A stretch of DNA of 64,000 nucleotides. Source: Patescibacteria group bacterium. Its GTDB lineage: Bacteria > Patescibacteriota > Patescibacteriia > 2-12-FULL-60-25. The notes beneath the pieces were generated by a model that was not told the origin of the DNA, searched no databases, and worked only from the letters and a program-made list of their open reading frames with translations. Positions 6,945-13,998 of this stretch are shown in pieces. How positions within the stretch are numbered: the first letter of the stretch is position 1; the number at the start of each line of letters is the position of its first letter. Position numbers and translations under genes: made by a program. Where the stretch lies: contig JAQURS010000003.1 of the NCBI GenBank assembly GCA_028715505.1, positions 50,510-114,509 of the forward strand, written 5' to 3'.

Positions 6945-7856
6945 ATGATGAACTTGCTTGAAAGAATAAGACCCTACTTTAGATTGTCCATCTTACTAAT
7001 TCCATTTTTAACATTCGCTGGGTGCGGCAGCTCTTTAGACTCTCCTGTTGCTTTGGATAACTATAAACAACCGCTACAGATCGGGAATGATCAGACTAAC
7101 TCAACAATGCCCTCGATTGAGCAGCAACCGACCATGGATACTCAAAATCAAGAAGAAAAGGATAAGGCTTGCACCGAGCAAGTTGGCCCAAGTAGATATA
7201 TTCAGAACCCCCCTTCTTTAGGGGGAGGAGCTTACTGTGACTGTAATGAAGGTTACACATGGGATGTGAAGACACTGCATTGCTTACCCAAAGATAATGA
7301 CGGGAGTCAGATAGTAGGTACTTACGACAATTCAACTAATAAGGGGAATGGCGAGTGTACGAGTTTTGAATATTCTCGATGGAATAATTGTTCCGTCGAT
7401 GGGACGCAATATAGGCTCATAACCAAGACCTATCCCACGGATAACTGCTCTGGGGGCAATCCTGTTCAGCAGAGAACATGCGAATATACGTTGACCGATT
7501 TTGGTACCGCAGAAGATTTATTTAAAAAAATGGAGAACCAACTTCTATCAGATCCGGGACATCTTGTTAGTATGGAATATCGGACTGGTGAAGATAATAA
7601 AGATATAGCTAACACGGAATGGTTTATAACTAAAGATGGCTATTACTCTATTCGTCATGTGATTAAAAATGCCAGCGGCCAGATAGCTAATATTGTTCAG
7701 ATGTGGGATACGAATGGTGATTTTAGGCCGGAGTTTCTTTCGGCCAACAACGGCCCGATGCAAAAGATGGATATGAGTCAGCCAAGTGATCAAGACATGG
7801 TTTTGCTTTGGGGTGTTTTGAATACCATTTTTGGCTCCTTTTTACTCAATTCTTGA
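6945..7856 (+). CDS. secreted lipoprotein with EGF-like and TSP1-like Cys modules
   Basis: A lipoprotein signal peptide runs to the lipobox LTFAGC. About residues 77-110 form a short Cys module (YCDCNEGYTWD ... LHC). About 130-185 read as a thrombospondin type-1-like unit (ECTSFEYSRWNNCS-x-DGTQ-R ... C-x-GG-x-P-x-x-x-R-x-C). The C-terminal 110 residues are an unrecognised domain. Residues QNPPSLGGGAY come from a short G/C palindrome. It is probably anchored at the cell surface; adhesion or recognition is inference. A second ATG is at 6948, and there is no clear Shine-Dalgarno site. Confidence 0.75.
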   Translation: MMNLLERIRPYFRLSILLIPFLTFAGCGSSLDSPVALDNYKQPLQIGNDQTNSTMPSIEQQPTMDTQNQEEKDKACTEQVGPSRYIQNPPSLGGGAYCDCNEGYTWDVKTLHCLPKDNDGSQIVGTYDNSTNKGNGECTSFEYSRWNNCSVDGTQYRLITKTYPTDNCSGGNPVQQRTCEYTLTDFGTAEDLFKKMENQLLSDPGHLVSMEYRTGEDNKDIANTEWFITKDGYYSIRHVIKNASGQIANIVQMWDTNGDFRPEFLSANNGPMQKMDMSQPSDQDMVLLWGVLNTIFGSFLLNS

Positions 7857-7860
7857 TAGT

Positions 7861-8019
7861 ATGAAAAATGAAACATATATCGGAATAGGTTTAGGTAACC
7901 TTATTGCCGCAATACTTTCTTGGTCGGTCAACCAGTCTGTTCTTTTGGGGTTGGTTCACGCTTTATTGGGGTGGTTCTATGTCATCTATTGGATAATTTA
8001 TTACAAGCTAATCATATGA
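7861..8019 (+). CDS. small two-helix membrane protein, 52 aa
   Basis: Almost entirely two hydrophobic helices: IGIGLGNLIAAILSW-SV-NQS, then LVHALLGWFYVIYWIIYY. The S-W-x-x-N-x-S ... H-x-x-x-G-W-x-Y-V-I-Y pattern occurs in small proteins of phages and plasmids as I remember them. The ATG at 7861 is 4 nt after the previous stop; the upstream in-frame start at 7831 would overlap that gene. Its TGA overlaps the next ATG (ATGA arrangement). Function unknown. Confidence 0.65.
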   Translation: MKNETYIGIGLGNLIAAILSWSVNQSVLLGLVHALLGWFYVIYWIIYYKLII

Positions 8020-9137
8020 GCTTTAAGACATTTGTCATTTTATTGGCTGGGCTAGTATTTTGCCTACCAGTCCCGTCCCTAGCATCAGGTCTCGTCTCCA
8101 ATCTCCAAGGTCACATTCTCCTCCAAGTCGAACAAAGGGGAGAGGCTTGGTACGTCAATCCCAAGGATCAAAAGAGGTATTACATGAAGGATGGTCCGAC
8201 GGCTTATGAGATGATGAGGAAGTTTGGACTAGGCATCACTGATAGTGACCTTAAGAAGGCTCAGGAAGGGGATAAAACTCTCCTAGGGCGCATTAAGGGC
8301 CAAATAGTGCTTCAAGTTCAAGCTCATGGCGAGGCTTTTTACGTCCATCCTGACAGTTTGACTCTCTATTACCTTAAGGATGGCGAAGCTGCTTACACCT
8401 TAATGAGAGAAAAGAGCCTAGGGATAACTAATGCCAATCTGGGGCTTATTCCTGCCGGACAGATCGTCGTACAAACCCCTACAGCTACTCCTCTTGCCGC
8501 TGTTTCGACTCCGACCCCAACGCCGACCTATACGGCTCAGGTCGCTACCCCGGCTCCCACTCCCGCTCCGACCACTTCCGTGCCAGAGCCGGCCGTGGTT
8601 TTGCCTTATGGGCCAGCTGCTAATTCGAATCCAGCAGTTTCAAATACATCAAACAGATCAGCATCTTCAAGCCAGGATCTGCAACAACAAATAGCTGACC
8701 TCCAAAATCAGGTCGATACCTTAAATAATCAGCTCAACCCTCCGCCACCTCCACCTCCGCCGGCTGAGCCAAAGCCACAAATACTGTCTTTGACGACTCA
8801 ATATTTGGTATACCCACCGGATAGATACTTTGTTTCGTGGAATACGGCTAATACCATAGCTTGTGAATCGCATCGGTCATATTGGGTAGATACCTTCACT
8901 CCTTCTTCAACACCGGTCTTTTTGCCAGAACCGAAAGAGAGCGATGTCGTTAAGCAGCTTAAGAATATGTTGGTTGGGTATCAGACTTCGATGTATCTGA
9001 ATTCTAGCTACGCTGGTCGTACTTACGACAATTTTGACCAGACGTGGACGCTTTGGTGCATAAATAAGGCCGGAGATGTCACTAAGAAAACCTTAACAGT
9101 GCCTGCCAATACTCCTAACCCTTATGCCTCCCATTAA
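8016..9137 (+). CDS. secreted surface protein with two Trp/Tyr wall-type repeats
   Basis: A 373-aa protein with signal peptide (FVILLAGLVFCLPVPSLASG). Two repeats of about 60 aa follow (about 30-90 and 92-150), each with G-x-I-x-LQVE/QAHGEAWYV/FYV-x-P ... YY-x-KDG-x-AY-x-x-MR ... LGIT, a module very common in Patescibacteria surface proteins. A Thr/Pro-rich linker, a short coiled coil (QDLQQQIADLQNQVDTLNNQ), a Pro-run and a C-terminal domain with two cysteines complete it. Start 8016 is chosen because the signal peptide begins there and it overlaps the previous stop; the frame is open further upstream. A role in binding host cells or wall is inference. Confidence 0.85.
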   Translation: MSFKTFVILLAGLVFCLPVPSLASGLVSNLQGHILLQVEQRGEAWYVNPKDQKRYYMKDGPTAYEMMRKFGLGITDSDLKKAQEGDKTLLGRIKGQIVLQVQAHGEAFYVHPDSLTLYYLKDGEAAYTLMREKSLGITNANLGLIPAGQIVVQTPTATPLAAVSTPTPTPTYTAQVATPAPTPAPTTSVPEPAVVLPYGPAANSNPAVSNTSNRSASSSQDLQQQIADLQNQVDTLNNQLNPPPPPPPPAEPKPQILSLTTQYLVYPPDRYFVSWNTANTIACESHRSYWVDTFTPSSTPVFLPEPKESDVVKQLKNMLVGYQTSMYLNSSYAGRTYDNFDQTWTLWCINKAGDVTKKTLTVPANTPNPYASH

Positions 9138-9195
9138 TCCCGAGAGCGTCAAATTCCTACAGGCGGTTAAACGGAAGGTGGTGGAGCCACACGGG

Positions 9196-9402
9196 ATGAG
9201 ATATTTAGTTGTGGCCTCACTTGTTCTTACCCTTTTTGGCTCTGGCTGCTCTAATGACTCTAGCCAGGGCGCCTATTCCAGCGGATCTGGCAGCCGAAGC
9301 GGTTGCTGTCGAATCTGCAGCAAGGGTAAGGCTTGCGGCGACTCGTGTATATCTAGAAATTTGACCTGTCACAAGTCCGTTGGATGCGCGTGTGATGGAT
9401 AG
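9196..9402 (+). CDS. small Cys-rich lipoprotein, 68 aa
   Basis: Lipoprotein signal MRYLVVASLVLTLFGSGC, then a Ser/Gly linker and a compact Cys module, GCCRICSKGKACGDSCISR ... CHKSVGCACDG. This K-G-K-x-C-G-x-S-C-I ... C-H-K-x-x-G-C-A-C module recurs in small bacterial proteins, but its function is unknown to me. The ATG at 9196 is chosen over the in-frame one at 9124 because it begins the signal peptide and avoids overlap with the previous gene. Confidence 0.75.
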   Translation: MRYLVVASLVLTLFGSGCSNDSSQGAYSSGSGSRSGCCRICSKGKACGDSCISRNLTCHKSVGCACDG

Positions 9403-9461
9403 CTCTCTTGACAGGAACAAATAACGGCAACACAATGGGGCATTAACTCCTTTTTCAGGAT

Positions 9462-10058
9462 ATGGATCCGACGAAGGATTTCAGCCATTTCATTGCTTAT
9501 TATCTCCCAGGCGCCCTATCGGCACTGGTTTTTTTGCTTTTTAGCTCATGCCTGGTTGGTCGTAATTTGTTAGCTGATTTCGGATCAAATATCGGGGCGT
9601 ACGCCATAATTTTTTTAATAGGAGGTAGCGTACTCGGCCTGATTCTAGACGAAGCGCACCATCTTTGGCTGGACCCTTATTATGAAAAGAGTTGGGCAAA
9701 GAGCAATAATTGTGATATCGGCTCTATACAAAATGAGCCTGATTTTATGGTCAGTGCTAAAGATTTTGGTTTACCACTTTACCAGCAGCTACTCGAAGAG
9801 CAATACTATTATTACGAGTTTGATGTGAATATCGCCGTAGCACTGACTCTCCTTTCAATTGCCGCCCCGATTTATCTTTACACCTTTTCATTGGTTTTGA
9901 ACTGGGCTGCCCTGAGTCTAACATTCTTGATCCCGCTCATCTTGGGAATAATTTCATGGAAATTCGGTGCGAAAACTTATCAGGACTTTTACACTATATC
10001 CGTCGATCTTATCTCAACCGTCGATCCAGATTACTTAAAACGTATTAAGAAACTTTAA
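9462..10058 (+). CDS. integral membrane protein, 198 aa
   Basis: Four hydrophobic segments: about residues 13-31, 42-62, 123-143 and 148-168. A soluble loop of about 60 residues separates the second and third; it is rich in acidic and aromatic residues and starts with EAHHLWLDPYYEKSW. No family recognised. The position within the right arm suggests membrane cargo of the element. Confidence 0.7.
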   Translation: MDPTKDFSHFIAYYLPGALSALVFLLFSSCLVGRNLLADFGSNIGAYAIIFLIGGSVLGLILDEAHHLWLDPYYEKSWAKSNNCDIGSIQNEPDFMVSAKDFGLPLYQQLLEEQYYYYEFDVNIAVALTLLSIAAPIYLYTFSLVLNWAALSLTFLIPLILGIISWKFGAKTYQDFYTISVDLISTVDPDYLKRIKKL

Positions 10059-10064
10059 ATTCCT

Positions 10065-10220
10065 ATGAGCAATTTCAATATCCGACAAAAAAGAGGACCT
10101 GTGCGTAGCAGGCCATCCAATGCTCCGCGCCAAACTCCTTCAAGTGCGACTCCCAACAATTCGCCACAAATACCAATTCAGAATGCCCCCCAGAAACCAC
10201 CCGAAGTACCAAAAAAATAA
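10065..10220 (+). CDS. short Pro/Asn/Gln-rich basic protein, 51 aa
   Basis: An ATG 6 nt after the previous stop opens a 51-codon frame ending TAA 2 nt before the next ATG. The product (MSNFNIRQKRGPVRSRPSN ...) is basic at the N terminus and rich in Pro, Gln and Asn, probably disordered. Tight spacing on both sides supports a real cotranscribed gene. Function unknown. Confidence 0.55.
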   Translation: MSNFNIRQKRGPVRSRPSNAPRQTPSSATPNNSPQIPIQNAPQKPPEVPKK

Positions 10221-10222
10221 CT

Positions 10223-11131
10223 ATGGGCACCTCGTCTAACGCCAGGGCTCTTTTTGATAAATTAAATCCCGATTACATATCCGCAGAGATGGTAGGTAAA
10301 GAATTCGAAAACAACTGGCTAGAATGTAAAATTAAGGAAGGCAAAGACCCTAATGGATTGGATGAATCTGATAAATCACATTTTGCAAAGGCTTTATCTG
10401 GATTTGCAAATACATCGGGAGGCGTTTTGATTTTTGGTCTCAACGCGAGGAGAAAGGATGGAATCGATATAATCCAATCTGTTGAACCTATAAAGAACAT
10501 GGCAAAGATTGAATCAGCGCTGCGAGAACAAGAAAGTCGCTTAGTAGAAAGAGCTGTTTTTGGCGTGGAATATAAGGCAATCCCGATGGATGGCGATCAA
10601 GGATTGATTGCGATCTTTATCCCTGAAAGTGCCAGACTCCCACATAGGAGTATGAAGGATAGGCATTTTTATATCCGTGCAGGTGGGACATTTCAGGCAC
10701 TAGACTTGAATATCATTGAGGACCTTTTTTCAAGGAGACTACGACCTAAACTAGAATTCATTTTAAGGCCATTGGGTGGAAATGAATTCATGGTTTGTTT
10801 GGCCAACCCCGGGGAAGTGACCGCGAAAGATCCTCATGTTGTCTTTCGTATTCCGGATCATTTTAACACTACTGGGTATGAACTCGATGGGAACACGCGC
10901 CTTCATACTTGGGTACAAATAAACGATTATAAGGGTCAAAAAGGTCGATTTTTAGCATTTCAAGATGGCATCAATAGACCGGTTCACCCATCATCTGAAA
11001 TCCAATTATTACAGTTAAGATACGATTTAAACAAACCTTCAGTTCCCTATTTCTCCATTGAGTACCATCTTTCAGCGGAAAATATGCCACAGGTTGATGG
11101 ATCTTTTGAGGCTCTTGTCCTCAAAAAATAA
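10223..11131 (+). CDS. Schlafen / AlbA_2 (AAA_4-type) DNA-binding domain protein
   Basis: Residues 25-165 match the Schlafen AlbA_2 domain: NNWLECKIKEG, SGFANTSGGVLIFGLNAR, and YIRAGGTFQALDL near 155. The C-terminal 130 residues are a beta-rich domain I cannot name. The family binds or cleaves nucleic acid and often occurs next to defence genes. Two bases separate it from the HEPN/Abi_C gene, so the two are one transcription unit. An anti-phage role is inference from domains and location in an integrative element. Confidence 0.8.
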   Translation: MGTSSNARALFDKLNPDYISAEMVGKEFENNWLECKIKEGKDPNGLDESDKSHFAKALSGFANTSGGVLIFGLNARRKDGIDIIQSVEPIKNMAKIESALREQESRLVERAVFGVEYKAIPMDGDQGLIAIFIPESARLPHRSMKDRHFYIRAGGTFQALDLNIIEDLFSRRLRPKLEFILRPLGGNEFMVCLANPGEVTAKDPHVVFRIPDHFNTTGYELDGNTRLHTWVQINDYKGQKGRFLAFQDGINRPVHPSSEIQLLQLRYDLNKPSVPYFSIEYHLSAENMPQVDGSFEALVLKK

Positions 11132-11132
11132 T

Positions 11133-11984
11133 ATGTCAAACGATCAGATCCAGATTCCACATTCTGTAATTGTAACTACTGCAAGTGTACTTTCCATTCA
11201 CTATACTAATCGTGAGATTGATACTCTTTTTCCGGAGTTAGGTTTTCCGGGTGAATCCCCCAAAGATGCTGGAAATAAGGCAAATAAAATTTTGGTTTGG
11301 TTAAAGAGGTTGAATAAGGAAAAACCGGAAGAGGCTTTTGATATTCTTGGGAAAGCCCTTGAAGATCTTATGGAGTCTGAGCCAATGTATCTCTTTGATG
11401 AAAGTAATATGTCGCAAAGATTAGAGGCAAGGAAGAGAATCAGGACGGTTCTTGGTAACAATGGTATGGAATATGTTAAAGGAGGTAAAGTCTCGAGAAT
11501 TGGCCAGCCGTCTCTTTTGACTAAAAATTTAAACCAAATACTCTTGACTCGTGATTTGTCTTCTCTAAAGAAAGAGTTCGATCGATCTGTCGATTTGTGC
11601 GAAAAAGACCCCGAAGCTGCTATTACGGCGGCCTGCGCGATTCTGGAATCGTTCTGTAGGGTTTACATAGAAGAGAATGGCCTGGAAATGCCGGCCGATA
11701 AGACTCTGATAACTCTATGGGCTTTGGTAAAAAAGCAGCTAGGTATGGATCCAAAGCTGTATGATGGGGATGATAATTTGAGATGTATCATCCAGGGATT
11801 GGGTTCGGTGGTTCAGGCTATAGCAAAAATAAGGACAGAAAGAGGTTCGGCTCACGGTAGGGGAAAGGCGATTTACAGAGTGAGTGCTAGGCATGCCAGA
11901 CTGGTTGTAGGAGCCGCTCATATCTTAACGACATATCTTTTGGAATCTTGGGAAAGAAAGAAGGTAACTGAACCTCCATTTTAA
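11133..11984 (+). CDS. abortive-infection family protein with C-terminal HEPN (Abi_C) domain
   Basis: A 283-aa protein. Residues about 165-275 follow the Abi_C pattern: AACAILESFCRVYIEENG, then LRCIIQGLGSVVQAIAKIR, then RTERGSAHGRG (Arg234 to His241, the R-x(4-6)-H of HEPN RNases), then RHARLVVGAAHILTTYLLE. The N-terminal part (HYTNREIDTLFPELGFPG, KANKILVWLKRLNKE) resembles the helical region of AbiJ-like proteins. Predicted to be an RNase toxin of an abortive-infection system. The start 11133 is used because it directly follows the previous stop; the frame is open to 11058. Confidence 0.8.
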   Translation: MSNDQIQIPHSVIVTTASVLSIHYTNREIDTLFPELGFPGESPKDAGNKANKILVWLKRLNKEKPEEAFDILGKALEDLMESEPMYLFDESNMSQRLEARKRIRTVLGNNGMEYVKGGKVSRIGQPSLLTKNLNQILLTRDLSSLKKEFDRSVDLCEKDPEAAITAACAILESFCRVYIEENGLEMPADKTLITLWALVKKQLGMDPKLYDGDDNLRCIIQGLGSVVQAIAKIRTERGSAHGRGKAIYRVSARHARLVVGAAHILTTYLLESWERKKVTEPPF

Positions 11985-12161
11985 GCCATTGCCTGTTAGC
12001 CTATTCCCAAAATCGGTTGACGCTCCGTTGACATTTAAGAGTTAAATTTAGTTAGTTTTAGAACAGAACAGGTGACTTAAGATTTTTGTGTTTTTGGCCA
12101 GGTTCACTGTCTTTATTGACTTTTGGCCTAACTTAAGGCTAAACGCTCGTTGGCTAGAAAC

Positions 12162-12187
12162 GGGTTCAAGTCCCACCCCCGCAACCA
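12162..12187 (+). repeat. attachment site, distal copy (26 bp)
   Basis: Exact copy of the last 26 nt of tRNA-fMet (T-arm through CCA), without a 5' tRNA half. It marks the far end of the element. The interval 11985-12161 before it holds no gene or repeat that I can see. Confidence 0.9.
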
Positions 12188-12190
12188 AGT

Positions 12191-12220
12191 AAAATAGCCC
12201 TTCAAACGGGCTATTTTATT
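12191..12220 (+). terminator. original chromosomal terminator of tRNA-fMet, displaced
   Basis: AAAATAGCCC and GGGCTATTTT arms around a six-base loop, then ATT. It directly follows the distal attachment site, where the tRNA terminator would be before integration. Confidence 0.75.
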
Positions 12221-12258
12221 AATACAAACATCCCCTTGTCTTTAACCTGAATGACCAT

Positions 12259-12267
12259 TACTATATA
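12259..12267 (+). promoter_or_regulatory. -10 region of parAB, near-leaderless
   Basis: Overlapping TACTAT (12259-12264) and TATATA (12262-12267) end 8-11 nt before the ATG at 12276. No Shine-Dalgarno site is visible. Confidence 0.45.
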
Positions 12268-12275
12268 GGGCGGTT

Positions 12276-13052
12276 ATGGCTCGCATAATCGGTATTGTTA
12301 ACCAAAAAGGAGGAGTGGGGAAAACCACTACGGCTGTTAACTTAGGCGCTTATTTAGCTGACCTGGGAAAGTTCGTTTTGATAGTCGACCTTGATCCGCA
12401 AACCAACGCCACTTCGGGCATTGGCATAGACCACCGCAATATCGAGCGCAGCGTTTACGAAGCGATTCTCGGCAAGGCTTTGATGAGCGAGATCGTCCAG
12501 CCGACCATGCACGAAACTCTGCGCATCGCCCCCGCCAACTCTTCGCTGGCCGGTTTGAACGCCGAGCTGCCGAACATGGACCGGCGCGAATACAAACTGC
12601 ACGAGGCTTTGCGCGAAGTCCGCAATAATTACGATTACATCTTGATTGATTGCCCGCCGACTTTGGGCTACATAACCTTAAACGGCATTGTCGCTTCCGA
12701 TGAAATTTTAATCCCGGTCCAGGCCGAGTATTTCGCGCTCGAAGGCTTGGCCGACTTGCTGCAGACTTTGAATTTAGTTAAAGAAAGATTGCGTCCGGAC
12801 ATCCAGATTTTGGGAGCCGTGCTCACCATGTACGACAAACGGACCAAGCTCTCGAACGACGTCTTGCAAGAACTTTATAAATATTTTCCGAATAATATTT
12901 TCCGTTCCGTTATCCCGCGAAGCGTGCGTTTGGCTGAAGCCCCTTCTTTTGGCCGTTCGATCGCCGCTTTCGATCCAGAGAACATGGGCGCCAAAGCCTA
13001 CGAAAGGCTGGCTCGCGAAATTATGGGAACCGAAGCCTTTGTGAGAACGTAA
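12276..13052 (+). CDS. parA: chromosome partitioning ATPase ParA/Soj
   Basis: A 258-aa P-loop ATPase with deviant Walker A (KGGVGKTT, residues 11-18), Walker A' (DLDPQTNATSG) and Walker B (YDYILIDCPPTLG). It loads on DNA and moves ParB-bound origins. Length and motifs are complete, and it is followed 12 nt later by parB. It directly borders the integrated element, so the pre-integration order was tRNA-fMet then parAB. Confidence 0.95.
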   Translation: MARIIGIVNQKGGVGKTTTAVNLGAYLADLGKFVLIVDLDPQTNATSGIGIDHRNIERSVYEAILGKALMSEIVQPTMHETLRIAPANSSLAGLNAELPNMDRREYKLHEALREVRNNYDYILIDCPPTLGYITLNGIVASDEILIPVQAEYFALEGLADLLQTLNLVKERLRPDIQILGAVLTMYDKRTKLSNDVLQELYKYFPNNIFRSVIPRSVRLAEAPSFGRSIAAFDPENMGAKAYERLAREIMGTEAFVRT

Positions 13053-13064
13053 ACAGACAAAAAT

Positions 13065-13997
13065 ATGATGTTGAATAAAAGACCGTCGGGTTTAGGCAGG
13101 GGTTTGGGAGCTTTGATTCCGCCTAAGCAACCCGTTTCGCAACCGTTCGACGTCTCTGAAACGGATCAAGCGCCGGCGGATGAAGAACAGTTTACTCAAC
13201 CCGAATCAAGTATTTTGGAATCGATCCATCGGATCCCGGTCGAGATGATCGTGCCCAACCCGCACCAACCGCGTGAGCATTTTGACCATGCCGCGTTGGA
13301 GGATTTGGTAACCTCAATTAAAGAACACGGTATTTTGCAACCCTTGGTCGTTTCGCCTTTGCCGGACGGGCGCTATGAGCTGATCGCGGGCGAGCGCCGG
13401 TTGCGCGCGGCCAAGATAGCCGAGCTGCCAAGCGTGCCGGCCATCATTCGTTCAGTTACCGAACAGCAGAAATTGGAGCTGGCCATCATCGAAAACGTCC
13501 AACGCCAAAACCTCAACCCCATCGAGGAGGCGAGAGCTTACGTGCGACTGCGGGATGAGTTCAATCTTACTCAGGACGAGATAGGCGAGAGGGTCGGCAA
13601 GAGCCGCCCACAAGTCGGCAACATCCTCCGCTTGCTCCAACTTGAGCCGGAAATACAAGGGGCCTTGGCCCAGGAAAAAATTTCGGCTTCCAATGCCAGG
13701 ACTTTGCTTTCCATTCCCGAGAGGGAAGACCGCTTGGCGCTTTTCGCGCGCATGTTGGACGGAAATTTTACGGTCAGGCAGGCCGAAGAACATATTCCTA
13801 AAGAGCACCGCCGCTTCAAAGTCGTTGATCCCAATCTTTTGGACATTGAATCCAGGCTGCGCGGGTTCTTTGGTTTGCGGGTAGCTGTCAAACGCCAGCC
13901 GAACGGTCATGGTGAAGTAAAAATAGCCTTCGAAAACGATGAAGACCTGAACAATATCGTCAACCGCGTATCCGCTACGGGCGAAGTCGAACTTTAG
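13065..13997 (+). CDS. parB: chromosome partitioning protein ParB/Spo0J
   Basis: A 310-aa protein. It has an N-terminal peptide RPSGLGRGLGALIP (the ParA-stimulating type), a ParB/Srx CTPase domain with NPHQPREHF and GERRLRAAK, a central HTH domain (LTQDEIGERVGKSRPQVGN) and a C-terminal dimer domain ending in NIVNRVSATGEVEL. It would bind parS sites near the origin; I did not find a clear parS copy in the window. It converges with rel with 1 bp between the stops. Confidence 0.95.
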   Translation: MMLNKRPSGLGRGLGALIPPKQPVSQPFDVSETDQAPADEEQFTQPESSILESIHRIPVEMIVPNPHQPREHFDHAALEDLVTSIKEHGILQPLVVSPLPDGRYELIAGERRLRAAKIAELPSVPAIIRSVTEQQKLELAIIENVQRQNLNPIEEARAYVRLRDEFNLTQDEIGERVGKSRPQVGNILRLLQLEPEIQGALAQEKISASNARTLLSIPEREDRLALFARMLDGNFTVRQAEEHIPKEHRRFKVVDPNLLDIESRLRGFFGLRVAVKRQPNGHGEVKIAFENDEDLNNIVNRVSATGEVEL

Positions 13998-13998
13998 A

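Larger units (their letters stand above)
2739..12187. mobile_element. integrative element of about 9.4 kb in the tRNA-fMet gene
   Basis: The element is bounded by a 26-bp perfect direct repeat of the tRNA-fMet 3' end (T-arm to CCA) at 2739-2764 and 12162-12187. The integrase gene lies next to the tRNA copy, with an excisionase-like gene overlapping it. Cargo: a Cys-rich protein, an HTH replication-like protein, an ArdC-N-like protein, a candidate structured RNA, lipoproteins, small membrane proteins and a Schlafen / Abi_C pair. No relaxase, coupling protein, capsid or terminase gene is visible. It therefore looks like a small integrative element or satellite that may borrow transfer or packaging functions. 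The displaced tRNA terminator (12191-12220) follows the distal repeat, as expected. Confidence 0.9.

Noticed and set aside
2837-12161. Prophage
   Set aside because: Apart from integrase and excisionase there are no terminase, portal, capsid, tail or lysis genes.
12162-12187. Possible second tRNA gene
   Set aside because: Only the last 26 nt of tRNA-fMet are present; there is no D arm or anticodon arm. It is the distal attachment copy.
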